From Pestalotiopsis fici W106-1 (taxonomy: Eukaryota > Ascomycota > Sordariomycetes > Amphisphaeriales > Sporocadaceae), in NCBI RefSeq assembly GCF_000516985.1, contig NW_006917096.1, positions 3,085,606 to 3,149,605 on the forward strand: 64,000 bases of DNA, written 5' to 3'. Position 1 is the stretch's first letter. Every line of letters begins with the position of its first letter. A program made the position numbers and the translations under genes. This document shows, piece by piece, positions 11,475 to 23,635 of this stretch. The notes beneath the pieces are model-generated. The model searched no databases. It was given only the letters and a program-made list of their open reading frames with translations, and was not told the origin of the DNA.

Positions 11475-12714
11475 GGTATAGAATGGTCGTGCGCGTTGGG
11501 CGTAGTTACAATGAGGAAAGCTCGATTCAGGTGTTTGCGATGATTTAAGAGGTGACGAGGCTGTTGGGGAAGATGATGAGAAGATTAAGTCTGGCCATGG
11601 ACATTATTGATGATTTATATATCTATTTCCTTCTTCCTTGACCCACCTACGCCGCCCTGCCATTATCCATGGCTTGTTCTTGGTGAGGATATCTTTGGAC
11701 ATCCGAAGTATACAGTTGTATGTCATCATCGAGTCATGTCAGGGGTACATAATTCTAAGGAACATGGTACCTTCTACTTCTATGCGTATTGAGGGAGGGG
11801 GGAAAGACTTTGCCGTCAAAAGTAAAGTACTACAATTCCTTGAAGCACCTTATGGTGAACATTGCTTTTCTTGACTCGGTCGTAGCTGCGTGAACATGTT
11901 CTAATCTTGGACAGTTTGTTTACGTAAAGATATTCCCGTTGACCCATGTTGCCAAGAGCTATACAACTTCTAACCCTCTTCAAGATAGCAATAGAAGTGG
12001 ATGACGAAGGATGGAATGTGGCCCAATGCTCCCCTGAGATTTTTAAGAAATGAACTCATGATTTTGAAAACAAATGTCGATCCCGTTATTGTAGATCGAC
12101 TCAAGTGGGTTTTCTAGAAAACCTTGTTTCAAGTCCTTCGAAATGTTATTCATTTGATTCCAAGAAGCCATCACTCATAGCATATTTGTTGGTGGGTTCT
12201 GATCGGCGGTTGGATTCACAAAGGTGGCTCAAGACGCTCAAGTTATAGCGCAGTTGGCAAGATCTGCAACTTGGCAAGGTGCATAACGCGTTATGCTCCA
12301 TTGTGCCTGAACGGTCCGTGACGGCAGGGGGGATTCATGCCTGAGTAAGTCGTCCAATCAGGGGATCGCAGCAGTGCCATGGCTCTCTAACCTTATTAGA
12401 TGGATGTGCACCAAGTGGGTAGAACCAATGTGCATAACTATGTAGAACAAGTGGTTTCTAAAAATGTACGTCGTCGTCTGGCAACAAGCGAAAATGACGT
12501 TGTTTGCACACAATTGAGAATGAGCCAGGAGAGCAGCGACTTGAGGCGCCAAACCAGCTTGATAATGAGCGAGTGTATTCCGTAAATGTATCGTTTCTTT
12601 TTATGGTGACATAGGTAAGCACTTATTACCCCGCCACATCAGATATATTTCTCTTTTCAACACCCACAACAAACTCTATTCTACTTCAAAGTACGACAGC
12701 AGAAGCAGCACCAA
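11475..12714. other. Intergenic region, no gene recognised
   Basis: This is the divergent upstream region of the metalloprotease gene (minus) and the small protein gene (plus). Short open frames at 11607-11874 and 12358-12585 show no recognisable features. Confidence 0.45.
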
Positions 12715-13308
12715 ATGGCAGACACGGAACCCGCGATACCATCTATTTCAGTCCGCTTGGCCATTACTCCTCCAGAGTACAGCCGACAGACCGGAGATGC
12801 AGGATTTCCCACCTTCACCATTGTCGCAACATTAGCGCCGTCTGCGCCGAAACCCATCACCTTGATGACATGGCCCACCGCATTCAACCCGCAATTGGCC
12901 TTGAAGCGCCGCGACTTTACTGCTCAGAACATATCACGCGACCCGCCTGAAGATATCAGGCTGGAAATTACAAAGGGTCCTTCGCGGCTACCCTACCAGC
13001 CGAGAAGGGGTTCGTCCGACCAAAGGTACTACGTGACGCTGTATCCAGGGCGCGAGCTCACCATTGCCGAACAACCATTCAACCTTGTCAAGCGTGTCGA
13101 TGGGGAAGGGGTGTGTATCTTCCAGCCGGGAAACACTTATCGTCTTGGCATCTCAGACTCAGGGAGCAAAACGGGACTCTGGTGGTGGGGGACAACAGAT
13201 GACATTCTATATGAAGCTGGAGGACCGCCATACAGAATCCACCACCTGAAAGGCAAGGGGGATATTTCGCTCATTTCAGAGCCAGTGGACTTTACCATTG
13301 TTGAGTAA
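12715..13308 (+). CDS. Hypothetical 197-residue soluble protein
   Basis: A single uninterrupted reading frame of 197 residues begins MADTEPAIPS and ends in DFTIVE. There is no signal peptide and no membrane segment. The composition is that of a compact beta-rich protein: alternating hydrophobic strands, two Pro-rich turns, and a WWWG cluster near residue 160. The frame lies downstream of a CA/CT-rich leader (12650-12710) typical of fungal 5' UTRs. I do not recognise a named family. Fungal genomes contain similar uncharacterised proteins of about 200 residues. The coding assignment rests on length and composition. Confidence 0.65.
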   Translation: MADTEPAIPSISVRLAITPPEYSRQTGDAGFPTFTIVATLAPSAPKPITLMTWPTAFNPQLALKRRDFTAQNISRDPPEDIRLEITKGPSRLPYQPRRGSSDQRYYVTLYPGRELTIAEQPFNLVKRVDGEGVCIFQPGNTYRLGISDSGSKTGLWWWGTTDDILYEAGGPPYRIHHLKGKGDISLISEPVDFTIVE

Positions 13309-15410
13309 TAGAATAATTTGAAGTGATGGCCCTGTTGATTGTACGTCACCTCGGAATCTAGGTTGCGTGAAGTAGCTAGCCATGATAATGAAGAGTGATG
13401 CGACCAGTATCCAAAATACAGAGTCAAATTAATGATAGTCTACAGCTACGAAGTTTATGCGTGAACAAACAGACTTGATAACCCTTCCCGTTGCATCGCC
13501 CGAAGGATGCCACACTACTTGGCCACACTGTGACTGGTTTTGGTGCAGGTGTTTGATTTCGACCAATCATATCCATCCGCTGTTTGAAATGTAGAGGTTT
13601 CCTATTTATCATCAGCTTCAAGTGTGTACATTCCTCGTACCTTCACTCACTTATCTGGATCTGGATTCGAGGCTGCGCAGTTAACACTTGGCTGGCAGGA
13701 GTATCTGCCTGCCTCTATCTCCTCTATTGGCGGGAATTCTTCATTTTCGGTTATCGGGTAACCTTTTGTTGCGACCACGAACTGAATAAACGATACAGTC
13801 GGAATCCACGATCTTTTCGTCTAATTTTCTACTCTGGCGAGAAGAGAGCAAGCTTGATCAAACTTGCATGGTCCTTTAGTCAGCATATGGGATAGGAAGA
13901 CAGGGTTTTTACAATGTGTGTTCATCATACTTTCTTGGGGTCGTATCGGACCGCTGGTTCAGTGAGGGGAGGTGGGTTCCTTTACGGAAGAGTCGAGGTG
14001 GTAAGGCCAGAGGCTTGTCGGTAAGTAGGTACCTGGAATTTGCGGAAACAACGGGGAAACAATGGGAAGTAAAGGAGTGTGTTGTTCGAGCTACAAAGCG
14101 TAATGATCGCAAATAGTACCCCTCGATCTACGTTTGGCAAAGTGGTAGCTACGAAAAGTGTGATGAAGAGAAGAGGGCGGAAATGTCGTCCAGGCTGTCG
14201 GGGGTGTTGGTACTAGTATTTAGTGCAGTGCTTAGCACCTGAGACGAGGCCAACAAGGATAAGGAATATATAGAATGAATGTAGAAAGTAATGTTGAATT
14301 GGAAAAGTGAAAACTATCAAGCTGGAACCGGGGGTCGTCGACATATTTATGTACCGAGGGAGGACAGATGTCCTTTCCTACATCTGGTCAGCATAAACAA
14401 AACAAACAGAGCGACATATGATGACTGTTTCTGGGAGTAACAGCAATTTAGTGTTCAACAGAGGAAAGCATACCTTCCAATGAGCACCTACTTTGATTAT
14501 TGCAAAGACTGCGTGTGGCATCAACTAGAGTTACCGAGGGCAGGGTCATTGGACATTGCGACTACACCTTCTGCTCTAAGTCTACATGCCATTTCGTGCT
14601 AGATAGACTATGAATCGCCCATGGCGGTTTAGGTAAGGGGAATTTTTAAAGTCGTGGCTAATTGTGATCTGTATTATCCATCTGTTATTGTTTTTGCTAC
14701 AATCTAGTTCGAACCAACCATTTTTCCAATAGTCAAAACCTGTGTGCATGCACTTGCATCAGATATTGGGGGTCCATCAGGCTGTACACCAGGGCAGTGC
14801 TCGCAAGGCTGCATGAGGAATCTGCAGCCGGACTTACCTACTAGATTGGCAGCTCACAGCCTTGCTGATATTGGTCACCGAGGTGAACCTGTGCCCACCC
14901 CTTTTCCTCTTTTGTCAATGTTGCAGCATGTCTGCGCCAAGGCTGTCGTCAGATACTGGCTCGGTATGCTTGATGAAGGATGAATCTCAATACTCCAAGA
15001 CATATTTTTTGCCCATGGAATCAACACTGCTATTATTTTCAGGAGAATGAATAAATATGAATGCTTCTTAACTCATCTAGCCAGCCAGTAGTTCCTTTGC
15101 TCCAGTTTGGGGGTATCTTTCTATGAAAAGTGAAATCTAATAATACAGAGGAGAGAAGTATGTAGGTAGAAGAGAAGTTTCCCTTGAATGACCGAATGCA
15201 TGTGAACACGCCATCTTTGTGTTCAACAACGCCAAACGCCAACCGTGTACTGTGTACCAATACCCTGTTTCTAGGTCTTCTTGTTTGCCAAGCCAGGCTC
15301 TCCCTGTATCCCCTAGGAAATAGTCTATTTTGTTTTTTGTTTTTGGTTCCCAAACCGTTTTTTAAGCAATCAGGAGCTCGTAGGCAGCCTGTCAAACGTA
15401 GCCCCGCAAT
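13309..15410. other. 2.1 kb intergenic region, no gene recognised
   Basis: Open frames do not exceed about 118 residues and none has recognisable motifs or plausible splice partners. The two flanking genes converge here, so both 3' ends face this stretch. An unspliced non-coding RNA cannot be excluded from sequence alone. Confidence 0.45.
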
Positions 15411-16553
15411 TCATGCCCTCTTCTTGTCCCAGTGCTTGTCGACGCCGCCCTGGAGTGCCTTGAGAAGGTGCTCGCCAGTCATCTCGGAACCGCCACTGGT
15501 GGTCGTGTCCACCATATCTCGGCATCCCTGAGTCTTGCAAAGCTCGTCGTCTAGCACGCGAAGCGACTCTGTGGCCCGGCGATCATCTCCCACCTGGAAA
15601 AACTGGACTCCAATTTGGTAGATGGGGGCGCCGACGCGATCAAGTCTCTGTGCTGCGGGCACGATGTACTCCTTAGGATGATCTTGTGCAACGCCGTCGG
15701 TAATGACAATGATGTTGAGTGGCTTGAGACAGGTCTCGTCGTCAGTCTCGCGCACCATCTCCTCGTACTTTCTCAGGTAGCGGCTGAGGATCTTTTCCAG
15801 GCGCATACCCGTCAGCGTACCACCAGATGGTTGGACATTGCTGAATATCTCCTCGACCGTCAACTGCTCGCCTGGGCGACTGGTTCCCGTGGCGCGTGTG
15901 ACATTACGGTAGCCCGAGCCCGCCTTCCAGGGCTCGTCGCTGTTACCCCGGTCTTTGGTCTGGTGGTTGATGAAATAGAAATCAACGCCATCATCGTCGT
16001 ATCCGAGGACGACGTCCAGCAGCTGACTCAGCGCATCGCGAGTCTCCCTCCAGCGCCGACCCCACATGCTGCCCGAATCGTCAATCAAAAAGACGGTGTC
16101 GAATTTGCGCAGAAAGGCGTAAGGGTCATTGTCAGTGTGCAGCTCGCTCCTGCGCTTGATGATGGGATGGGCCTGAAATTTATTCGAGTTTGCTGTCGCA
16201 GCTGGGGCAGGAGGGGCTGCTGGTGCTGTGGGCGTGTATGCCGGGGGAGGATCTTGTGCTCTGTCGGCTGCTCCAGTCTGCTGTGTATTGCCCATACTGG
16301 TGCTGGGAGGCCTGCCGCTGTTCGTAGAAGACTGGTTCCAAGAGCTCACCGCTCTGCCCGATGATTTCTGAGCAAGTGTGCCATTGGGATTGGCCTTTGC
16401 CGGGTCCTTTGAAGCCAAGGATAAAAGCTTTTTGAAGGGATTACTCATTGTTTGCCCGCGGTTTTCGGATTTGTGTAATCGTGTGACCAGAGAGGGTTCC
16501 CATAAGGAAAAGGAGGAGGTTGTGTGGTGGAGGGTCATAGTTGCCGCCGACAT
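15411..16553 (-). CDS. VWA-domain protein with intact MIDAS motif
   Basis: A single exon of 380 residues. Met at 16448 (MSNPFKKLLSL) gives a 345-residue protein and may be the real start. A Ser/Pro/Ala-rich low-complexity N-terminal third is followed by a von Willebrand factor A domain from about residue 150. The MIDAS motif DxSxS is complete (Asp158, Ser160, Ser162 in DDSGS), and the later ITDG supplies the MIDAS Asp. No signal peptide or membrane span is visible, so it is probably cytosolic. VWA domains of this type mediate metal-dependent protein binding; the partner is unknown. A paralogue with a degraded MIDAS lies at 60341-61534. Confidence 0.85.
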   Translation of the reverse strand: MSAATMTLHHTTSSFSLWEPSLVTRLHKSENRGQTMSNPFKKLLSLASKDPAKANPNGTLAQKSSGRAVSSWNQSSTNSGRPPSTSMGNTQQTGAADRAQDPPPAYTPTAPAAPPAPAATANSNKFQAHPIIKRRSELHTDNDPYAFLRKFDTVFLIDDSGSMWGRRWRETRDALSQLLDVVLGYDDDGVDFYFINHQTKDRGNSDEPWKAGSGYRNVTRATGTSRPGEQLTVEEIFSNVQPSGGTLTGMRLEKILSRYLRKYEEMVRETDDETCLKPLNIIVITDGVAQDHPKEYIVPAAQRLDRVGAPIYQIGVQFFQVGDDRRATESLRVLDDELCKTQGCRDMVDTTTSGGSEMTGEHLLKALQGGVDKHWDKKRA

Positions 16554-19247
16554 TTTGTCTGTGTTTGAGCTTGGACTTAGTTGTTGGAGTGGCTAATTGC
16601 GTTTATTAGGTGCGTAAATACGTAGTCCTTTGTTCGCTGTTGAGCTAAAACAGAATTTGTGATTTTATTGGACTCCCTGTGGGGTTCTGAATTTCTCATT
16701 TCCAACAATAATGCTCTTGTTCCGTGATGCTCTTTGTCTTTATATAACATCTTGTCTGTACTCTAGATGTTTTGTAATTTTGCACTGCTGCGGCGGCAGT
16801 GCTCGAGGCATCATTCAAGGCATTTTAATCAAACAGAATGCAAGAATAATCCAACTTGCATCCTCTGGCGAGGCTTTGGATTATTACCAGGCATATCGAT
16901 CTCTAAGGGGTTCACACCAAATAAAAATGTTTGTTGCATGTGCAATACTTCAGTCTCCGATGAGACACACGGCTTGCATGGGCTGGGCAGTGCTTGTGGA
17001 TCATAAGGCGGGGGGCAAGAGACTGTAAAATACCTTGTGGTATGCAAACGGCCAATCATTAAGGGAGATTGAGATTGTGGGGGGGCTGAGCATTCCTGGC
17101 TGAGCCCCGCCAACCTGCAGGCCCGGCTGCGGCAAGCGGCAAACCACCGTGCCACCCTGGTTGCCTGGACTTTGACTCTGACCTGCACGTGGTTCAATGA
17201 AACCTCAAATGCACTATTAACACTCCCAGGTTCCAGCCAGGCCAGGCACATTTCCCATGTTGCTTACTGGTTCCTATCATAAGGCTTGGGGTTCCGAATA
17301 TTGGGGTCATACATTTCTCGCCCCTGAACAGTATGCAGGCAGATGGCTCAAGCTATCCACATACCTACCCAAGGTACAAGTCAGGTTGAGTATACCACAA
17401 CAGCTATCGCCTCCACTGTGACTGTGGGGTCAAGGCAGAATCGCCAAACACATGGCTATGAATCAGAGTAACACATTCGGAGAGGCTGAGGGGTCATTAT
17501 CTGATACCATTATCGATAGAGTAGGTGCCATGTCTCATCGTATCAATATTTGAAGGTTGCAAGCTCATCAATTGGCCGGTGAATATCGTTACTTCTCATA
17601 GACATCATGTACGCATCCCTATTCTGCAGATATGCACCTTAGATGGTCAAATACTGCCTCCCAAGGTTGGAAAAATGCAATTGATATCGACAGAGCCATC
17701 AAGGTTGACTCCGATTGGTGCCGATTATCCGATCATAATCATGCACTTCTTCTTCCTCTTCTTCTTTTCTTCTTCTTTGTGGCCGGAATCCTCCGTTGAT
17801 GTCATGAAGATTTGACGAAATTATGGATAGTGCTTACCAGGGCAGACATGCAAGGGGAAAGAAACATTCTACGCCCTTCTGCGCAGTTGCTGACAGGACT
17901 CGGAGTTCCTGCAAAGTCGCGGGAATCCCTAAGCCGCAAAGAACCGATTGTTATATGACCCGGCTGACGCCATTTTTTGTGTCCCCCTTGTGAGATTTCG
18001 CCGGCCCTTTTTTTCATTTTGCAAGCATCAGCATCCCTGTGCACGAAATTGTAAGCTTGATGGCCCTTCTAATCGGGAGACTTTATAGCACTTTTCCCGA
18101 TCACGAACTCGACGCCATGTCAGCAGTCTGGCAGATTTTTGCAACGGGTTAAAAGGACAAGGTGGAATTCAAGTCAAAGTCACGTCAGGCAACGACCATG
18201 GCCACGAGATCACATCACTTGTCATTGACATCACAATGAACAAAACCACGATTCGTACTAATGGGTGTTGTCTTTCGGTAAACTACCTGACCTTGTTCTA
18301 GATCCCATCGCCAAAGAAAGACGTTGCGCGCAAGTCGATTCCATATTATCCTTCCTCTGGCCGATCGATAGGAGACTCGGAAGATTTTCCTCAGACTTGT
18401 CTTCTCCCCGTACTTGCCCAACAACCGCAAAAGTATTTGTTTTCCATACTTCTCTGGAACGAGAAACCCCCTTCTTTCACACCCTGAATGGCTATGTGCA
18501 AACGAATGCAGCCAAATTCGTCGGCTGAACTTTCCAGAAATGACAGACCTTGGAGCTGCCAACTCGATATGCACCATTTGCTTAGCCAAAGCAGTGGTGG
18601 ACGAGCTGAGTTAGATCCAAGCGACATAATGCTGGAATGGACAGTTCAGGGATGCCATGTAGAAGGAGCATTCCAGGAAAAGAAAGTAGAATTCCCCAGC
18701 CAAATCAGAAAGAAAAGAAAAGTCGCTTTTGTGCTAATATCCGTGTGGCATGTGTAAGATATTTTTGTGACCGCCTTTGTTGCTGTGTGACGGTCAGGGA
18801 GAAGGAAGCCGCATCTCCTCTAAAAGCATGAGTGCATCGTTCTTGTGATGCATGAGACCATCGTGTTTGATGGCCAAGAATTCGCCCAGGGCTCCCATCT
18901 CAATCTGGGTTGTATGGGAAAGGGCGGATGACTGGAAAAACAAGAAAGAGAGAACCGTTTACCCAACGCCAGGAAGTGAAAAAGAAAAGTAAGAAGACGA
19001 GACTGCTTGATGGCAGTTTTCCTCCAAGCCCCCAGTTTTGTACCAAATAATGGTGTCGCATGCTTGAATGACCGCTCACGGCAGTGCCATGCTAGCTTTT
19101 CTAGCTGATCACGTGGTGTTGAGCGGAAGGCGAAGAAAGTGAGAGCCCCCGCCGTAGAGTGAAGAAACCCGAGAAACCCGTGGGTACTCTAACATGTGAA
19201 GTAACACTGACCATCAAGGTCTTTTGTGATTGGGAAAGTTGAAATGT
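16554..19247. other. 2.7 kb intergenic region, no gene recognised
   Basis: This is the longest gap in the window. Overlapping open frames on both strands between 18215 and 18760 reach 124 residues, but none shows a domain, and frames open on both strands suggest chance. A pyrimidine-rich simple tract (CTT repeats) lies at about 17745-17775. Confidence 0.45.
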
Positions 19248-21585
19248 TTATCGCATCACGAGAACATCCGATTTCAGGAGTTCGTGAGTACGAAGACGAT
19301 CCATGTCACGATCGTCGCGCAGACTGAGAGTAGGAGTGACGACCAGCATGATGCGGTATTGCTGGTATTGCATTTGGTCGCTCGGTGTATCCGTGTAGTT
19401 GATGGAGCGCATGGTGCCGTAGGCAAATTTGCTACCAGTTTCGGGGAAATAGTAGTGGAGGGTCATGCCAGAGGTCCAGACACGAGTGGTGATGGTCCAG
19501 GCGGCGTTGATGACAATAGTCAGGGCTCTGCGGGCAGTCTCATCGTCAATGCTGCAGCTCCGCATGGGCTTGAGAATCTCCATGAGCATGCCAACGTGCT
19601 TGGCAACTGAGCGGTCCCTGAACTCGTCGGCTTCAGCTCCGGACTCGATAATGAACTGAACAACCTTGGCATGGTCCATGACGATTCGCTGTCTCTCAGC
19701 TCCCTGAGGTCGTCCTGCATCTTGATTATTGTGTCAGTAATCACTTTTGGAGAGTGAAGTGAATGGTAAACTTACTGGGACCTCGAGATCTCATGCGGCT
19801 TTGCAAAGCGGACAAGTGACTGTCAATGGCATCATTGAAGCCAAAGAAAATCTCGGGGACAATCAGGCGGTTGATGATGTAATCAACAATGATGCGCTTC
19901 ATAACCCAATGGCGGCACTTGAACTTGGTGAGAAGATCGGCCATGTGAGAGGCACTCTGAGTCGGGTTCTTGAGGCCCATGGACAGAATGTAGTTCCAGG
20001 TGGCTGGGTTGGTATGAACCAGCATGCCGTCAGCCTCATTGAAAGGCGGAATAATGTGGTTCTTGGCAATGAGACCCTCAATGAGACCGTAGAGGCGGGC
20101 GAAACCGTGAGCGACATCTTCAGCCTCCCAAGCAACTTTGTTCTGCAGCGCGTTGAAGTCGACGGAGCCAAACTCGGTGACAGCTCTGAAGCCAGGCTGG
20201 CGAGGCGTATTGGCACGGACAAGGGCGTTGGACTTTGCACCGAATGTGTTTGGCAAACCGAAAGGAGTCGCAGGAGTGCCACTGCGGAAACCCATGCGGG
20301 AAGGAGCAGGCTTGGGAGGCTCGATGCTGCTAGGCGTGTAGGATCGAGCCTCTTGCGGCTGAGTGGTCTTTGATGCACCTTCATTGGCATACTTGCGCAG
20401 CAGCGGGAGCATCTCCTTGCTGTGGTCGGCTTTGGCACCTGTAGGGCCAAACTCTAATGCATTCGGGTTCAGGAAAGATTCACGTCGCTTTGTTGCGGCA
20501 CCCTTGTTGTTGTTCGTGGTCTTTTCGATTTCCTCGTTGTCGGAATCGTCATCATCAGCAGCAATATTGGACACCTTGACCAGCTGCATGTGGCTGTCTC
20601 TCTCCAGGCGGAGCGACTTGATCTCAGCTTCAAGCTCCTGTGCATCATTTTTGTTAGTTACACGAAGTGAAATTCATTAAAAATAATGAGTGAGAGAAAG
20701 AGAGAGGCTATGACAACGTACCTTGACCTGCTTCACGCGCTTCTGCTCAAAACTCTGTGCCAGCTTCTGGAGCCGCTGGATATCCTTCTGCTGACTTTCA
20801 ATCTGCTTCTCCAGACCAGCAGCCATCTTGGCATGCAAATCCTTGTCCTGTGACAGTTCTCTGTACTTGGTCTGGAGATCTGTGATCTGCTGACGGCGCG
20901 ACAGAAGCTCATTCTGAGCCTTCTCATACTGCACGCGCAACTCACCAGCCTGGTGCTGGCTCCTGGTGTGCTCTTGAATGATGTTGGTAGCAAAGTGAGT
21001 CAGATCTTGACCAACACCCATCAGTAGTGTCTGAATGTTCTGTGCCTGGTCGTTGTTGTATCCAGGAGTGACACGAACATATTGTTGTGCAGTAACGAGT
21101 CGAGCTTGAATGTCGCCAAATCCACGATACAATGGCTGAGTAAACGGAGTCAGTGAAGAAGTTCGCGCTGAAGATCAGACTCAAAAATATTGGACTGGGA
21201 TGACAGGAAACTTTTCAAAGGCGGGAAGAAGAGACAAGAAACCACCTACACTGCTGGCCACGCTGGGTGGAACATGGCTACCAGGAGATCCAAAGGGAGA
21301 CTGGTCAACGAAAGAGTTCGGAGGACGCACAGTCGAGGGGCGGCGAAGATGATGACCTTGGTGGTACTCATCAGCAGCGACGAGCGGACGGTAGCCCTGA
21401 GAATCATTGACCAGCTTGTTGAACTGGTCGCTGGCTTCGACCAAGGCCATCTCGTCGTCCGAAGGGGAGTCACTACGGTTGGTAGTAGAGCCCATGCCGT
21501 CGTTGTCCTTGTTGGGCGTGGCTTCGAGAGCTCTGGCGAGGAGAGCACCGCCACTCGAGTCACTCGAGGATCGAATGCCGGGCAT
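19248..21585 (-). CDS. Coiled-coil protein of unknown function, 692 residues
   Basis: Exons 21585-21250, 21135-20722, 20637-19776 and 19714-19248 join in frame to 692 residues. An in-frame Met at 21624 is less likely as the start. The Ser/Pro-rich N-terminus (MPGIRSSSDSSGG) is followed by a long coiled coil from about residue 150 to 270, rich in Gln, Glu and Lys. An acidic cluster (DDDDSDNEE), a Pro-rich linker with FG-like patches, and a C-terminal alpha-helical domain of about 280 residues follow. There is no signal peptide or membrane span. I do not recognise a named family; the C-terminal domain looks conserved in character. The coiled coil suggests a scaffold or complex subunit. It is divergent from the RBM39-type gene. 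Confidence 0.8.
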
Positions 21586-23635
21586 TTTGTGCCGCGTGGG
21601 TCTGAAGGACAGCTGCGAAAACAAAACTTGGGCTTCTGAGGCTCAGGTCCAGGGACAAACGCCAGACGTGACAAGGCCAGATGGACTTGGGAGTTAAATT
21701 TTATTTTGTACTGTTTTTGGGATGGAATGTGTGATTGAAGATGTTGAGTGTCTGTGACTTGAAATATTAGAGAAAATCGGTCAATGATTGAGTAGAAAAT
21801 TGTGTTTGGTGTGTTGTTGCTGGGTGGGCAATGGAAACGGTGATGGTTACCTAGGGTGTTAAGAACTGAAGACGAGCTCGACCAAAATGCGGTTGGCCAC
21901 TAAAAGTCTCTTCAAGTTGGAAAAGGGAATGCTATCTGAGATGAAAAGGGGAAAAGAAGGTCGCAACAACCAAGAAAGTCTGGCAATGCTTTAAGTACCT
22001 AGTTGTCCGACGAAGCCACACTCGGTGGATGCCTCAGAGATCTGATTGTTTAACGCACCCAATTGACAACAATGGAGGATGGATCTAGTAGGCCTGGATG
22101 GTTTCACATTCAAGATTCTCACCAAACAATACTATGTGAGTTGGATAATCAGCCCGTGGATTGTTCTGTCACTGCCTAGTGCTTATTACTTGGAAAACAA
22201 AATCGAAACAATCCGGCCGTTTGCAAAGACATGAAGTTTCACAATCTCGCACTTGTAACAGTATTTGCATTCATTTATATATTATTCTGGCTCAGGTGAT
22301 AATGCTCCAACCATTGTGATTCTGTACCTTTCCCCTGTTCGTTCTGAGAGAACACTTTCCTCCTACCGTTGCTTCTGAATCAATGCGTTTATGGACCTCC
22401 CTGTGCCCCAGCTACTAGTTGCAATGGTCATTTTGTCTGAGTAGATGGCAAATGATAATACAGCTACGCTCTATGTTTACAATCTTAGATACCATATCAA
22501 AGCCATGGAATTGAGTATGACGGAGAGTTTGCTTATATTTGAATAGCTTTTTTCTTTTTTTGAAAATAGAGAAACTTTCCAAAACAAATTCCGTGATTAC
22601 CAATTTCGTCGCCCGGGGAAAAAAAATAATGACAATAAGGGCTTCATAATAAAAATTTGAATGGATAGTGGAAAGAAGTGAAGCAGTGAGCTTGGGCCTC
22701 GGGCATGTTTCGGCGCAACATTCTTACAAGCTGCCCGGTTACGCACTTGATATTGAGTCGAAAGCAGATGGCTCGAATTATGGCCAGGGCTCTATCACAA
22801 TTAAAGCCACAGTCTCTATGGCCTTGGCATCTTTTGTATATACTACTATACGATGTGGAGCTTGTTACGAATCTGGGGACGACTAAAATGCTTAGATAGC
22901 CGACATATTATATCGACAGCACTAAGAGTGTCACTAATTGAATTATCGTTTATGCAAGGCTGAGCCGAGTTGTTCGGAAAAGTAATAACCTCACGGTGGC
23001 AAAAGCAAAAACGCTTCTGCCTTGGATAGTTTGTCGTTGTAACATGTACGAGTCAACACCCCTCGCTGATTAACTTGTGAGATCATGCTCCATCTTGATC
23101 AGCCTCAGCAGTACATCATTGCATCCTCTTATTGAAGAGAAAAGAAAATATCGAGTCCAGATGAACAAACCTAAACAAACAGCCTCGATTACCGATTCAA
23201 TATCGTTTTAATTGACTTTTGTATGTTAATCACATGTCAAGTCTTGGAAGTTTAATGTTTGCCTGCCGCCAAAAGTGGAGTGATTGAGACACAAGGCAAC
23301 TTTTACTAGCGTCAAGCCAGACTGCGCACGGGCCATGGCCGTAGTTTCTAACCTAGTCTACTTCAATGGAAGCTGCCTTATTTGAACGTGGACGATCGCT
23401 GTGACAAATCGTTCCATTCAACAACCATCATATTACCGCCCCAAGACGCCGTTTGCGAGTGGGCATCAGATTTTGCTATCGTAACCAAGGAGCTCTTCAC
23501 CGCGAAAATACTTGAGAAGGGGTAAAGTTTTCTTTGCATTCGCCCACCCAACAAGACTTTGTCAAAGCATCAGGGAAAACTCTGCAAAGGTCCAACCCTT
23601 TTTTTTCTTTTGCCGTCATCTGACACGCCCTCAAG
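21586..23635. other. 2.05 kb divergent intergenic region
   Basis: This region lies between the divergent coiled-coil and RBM39-type genes. No coding frame above about 96 residues is recognisable. A pyrimidine-rich tract just before 23636 is a typical fungal leader. No RNA gene was recognised. Confidence 0.45.

Noticed and set aside
18215..18760. Overlapping open frames up to 124 residues on both strands
   Set aside because: Frames open on both strands with no motif are more likely chance.
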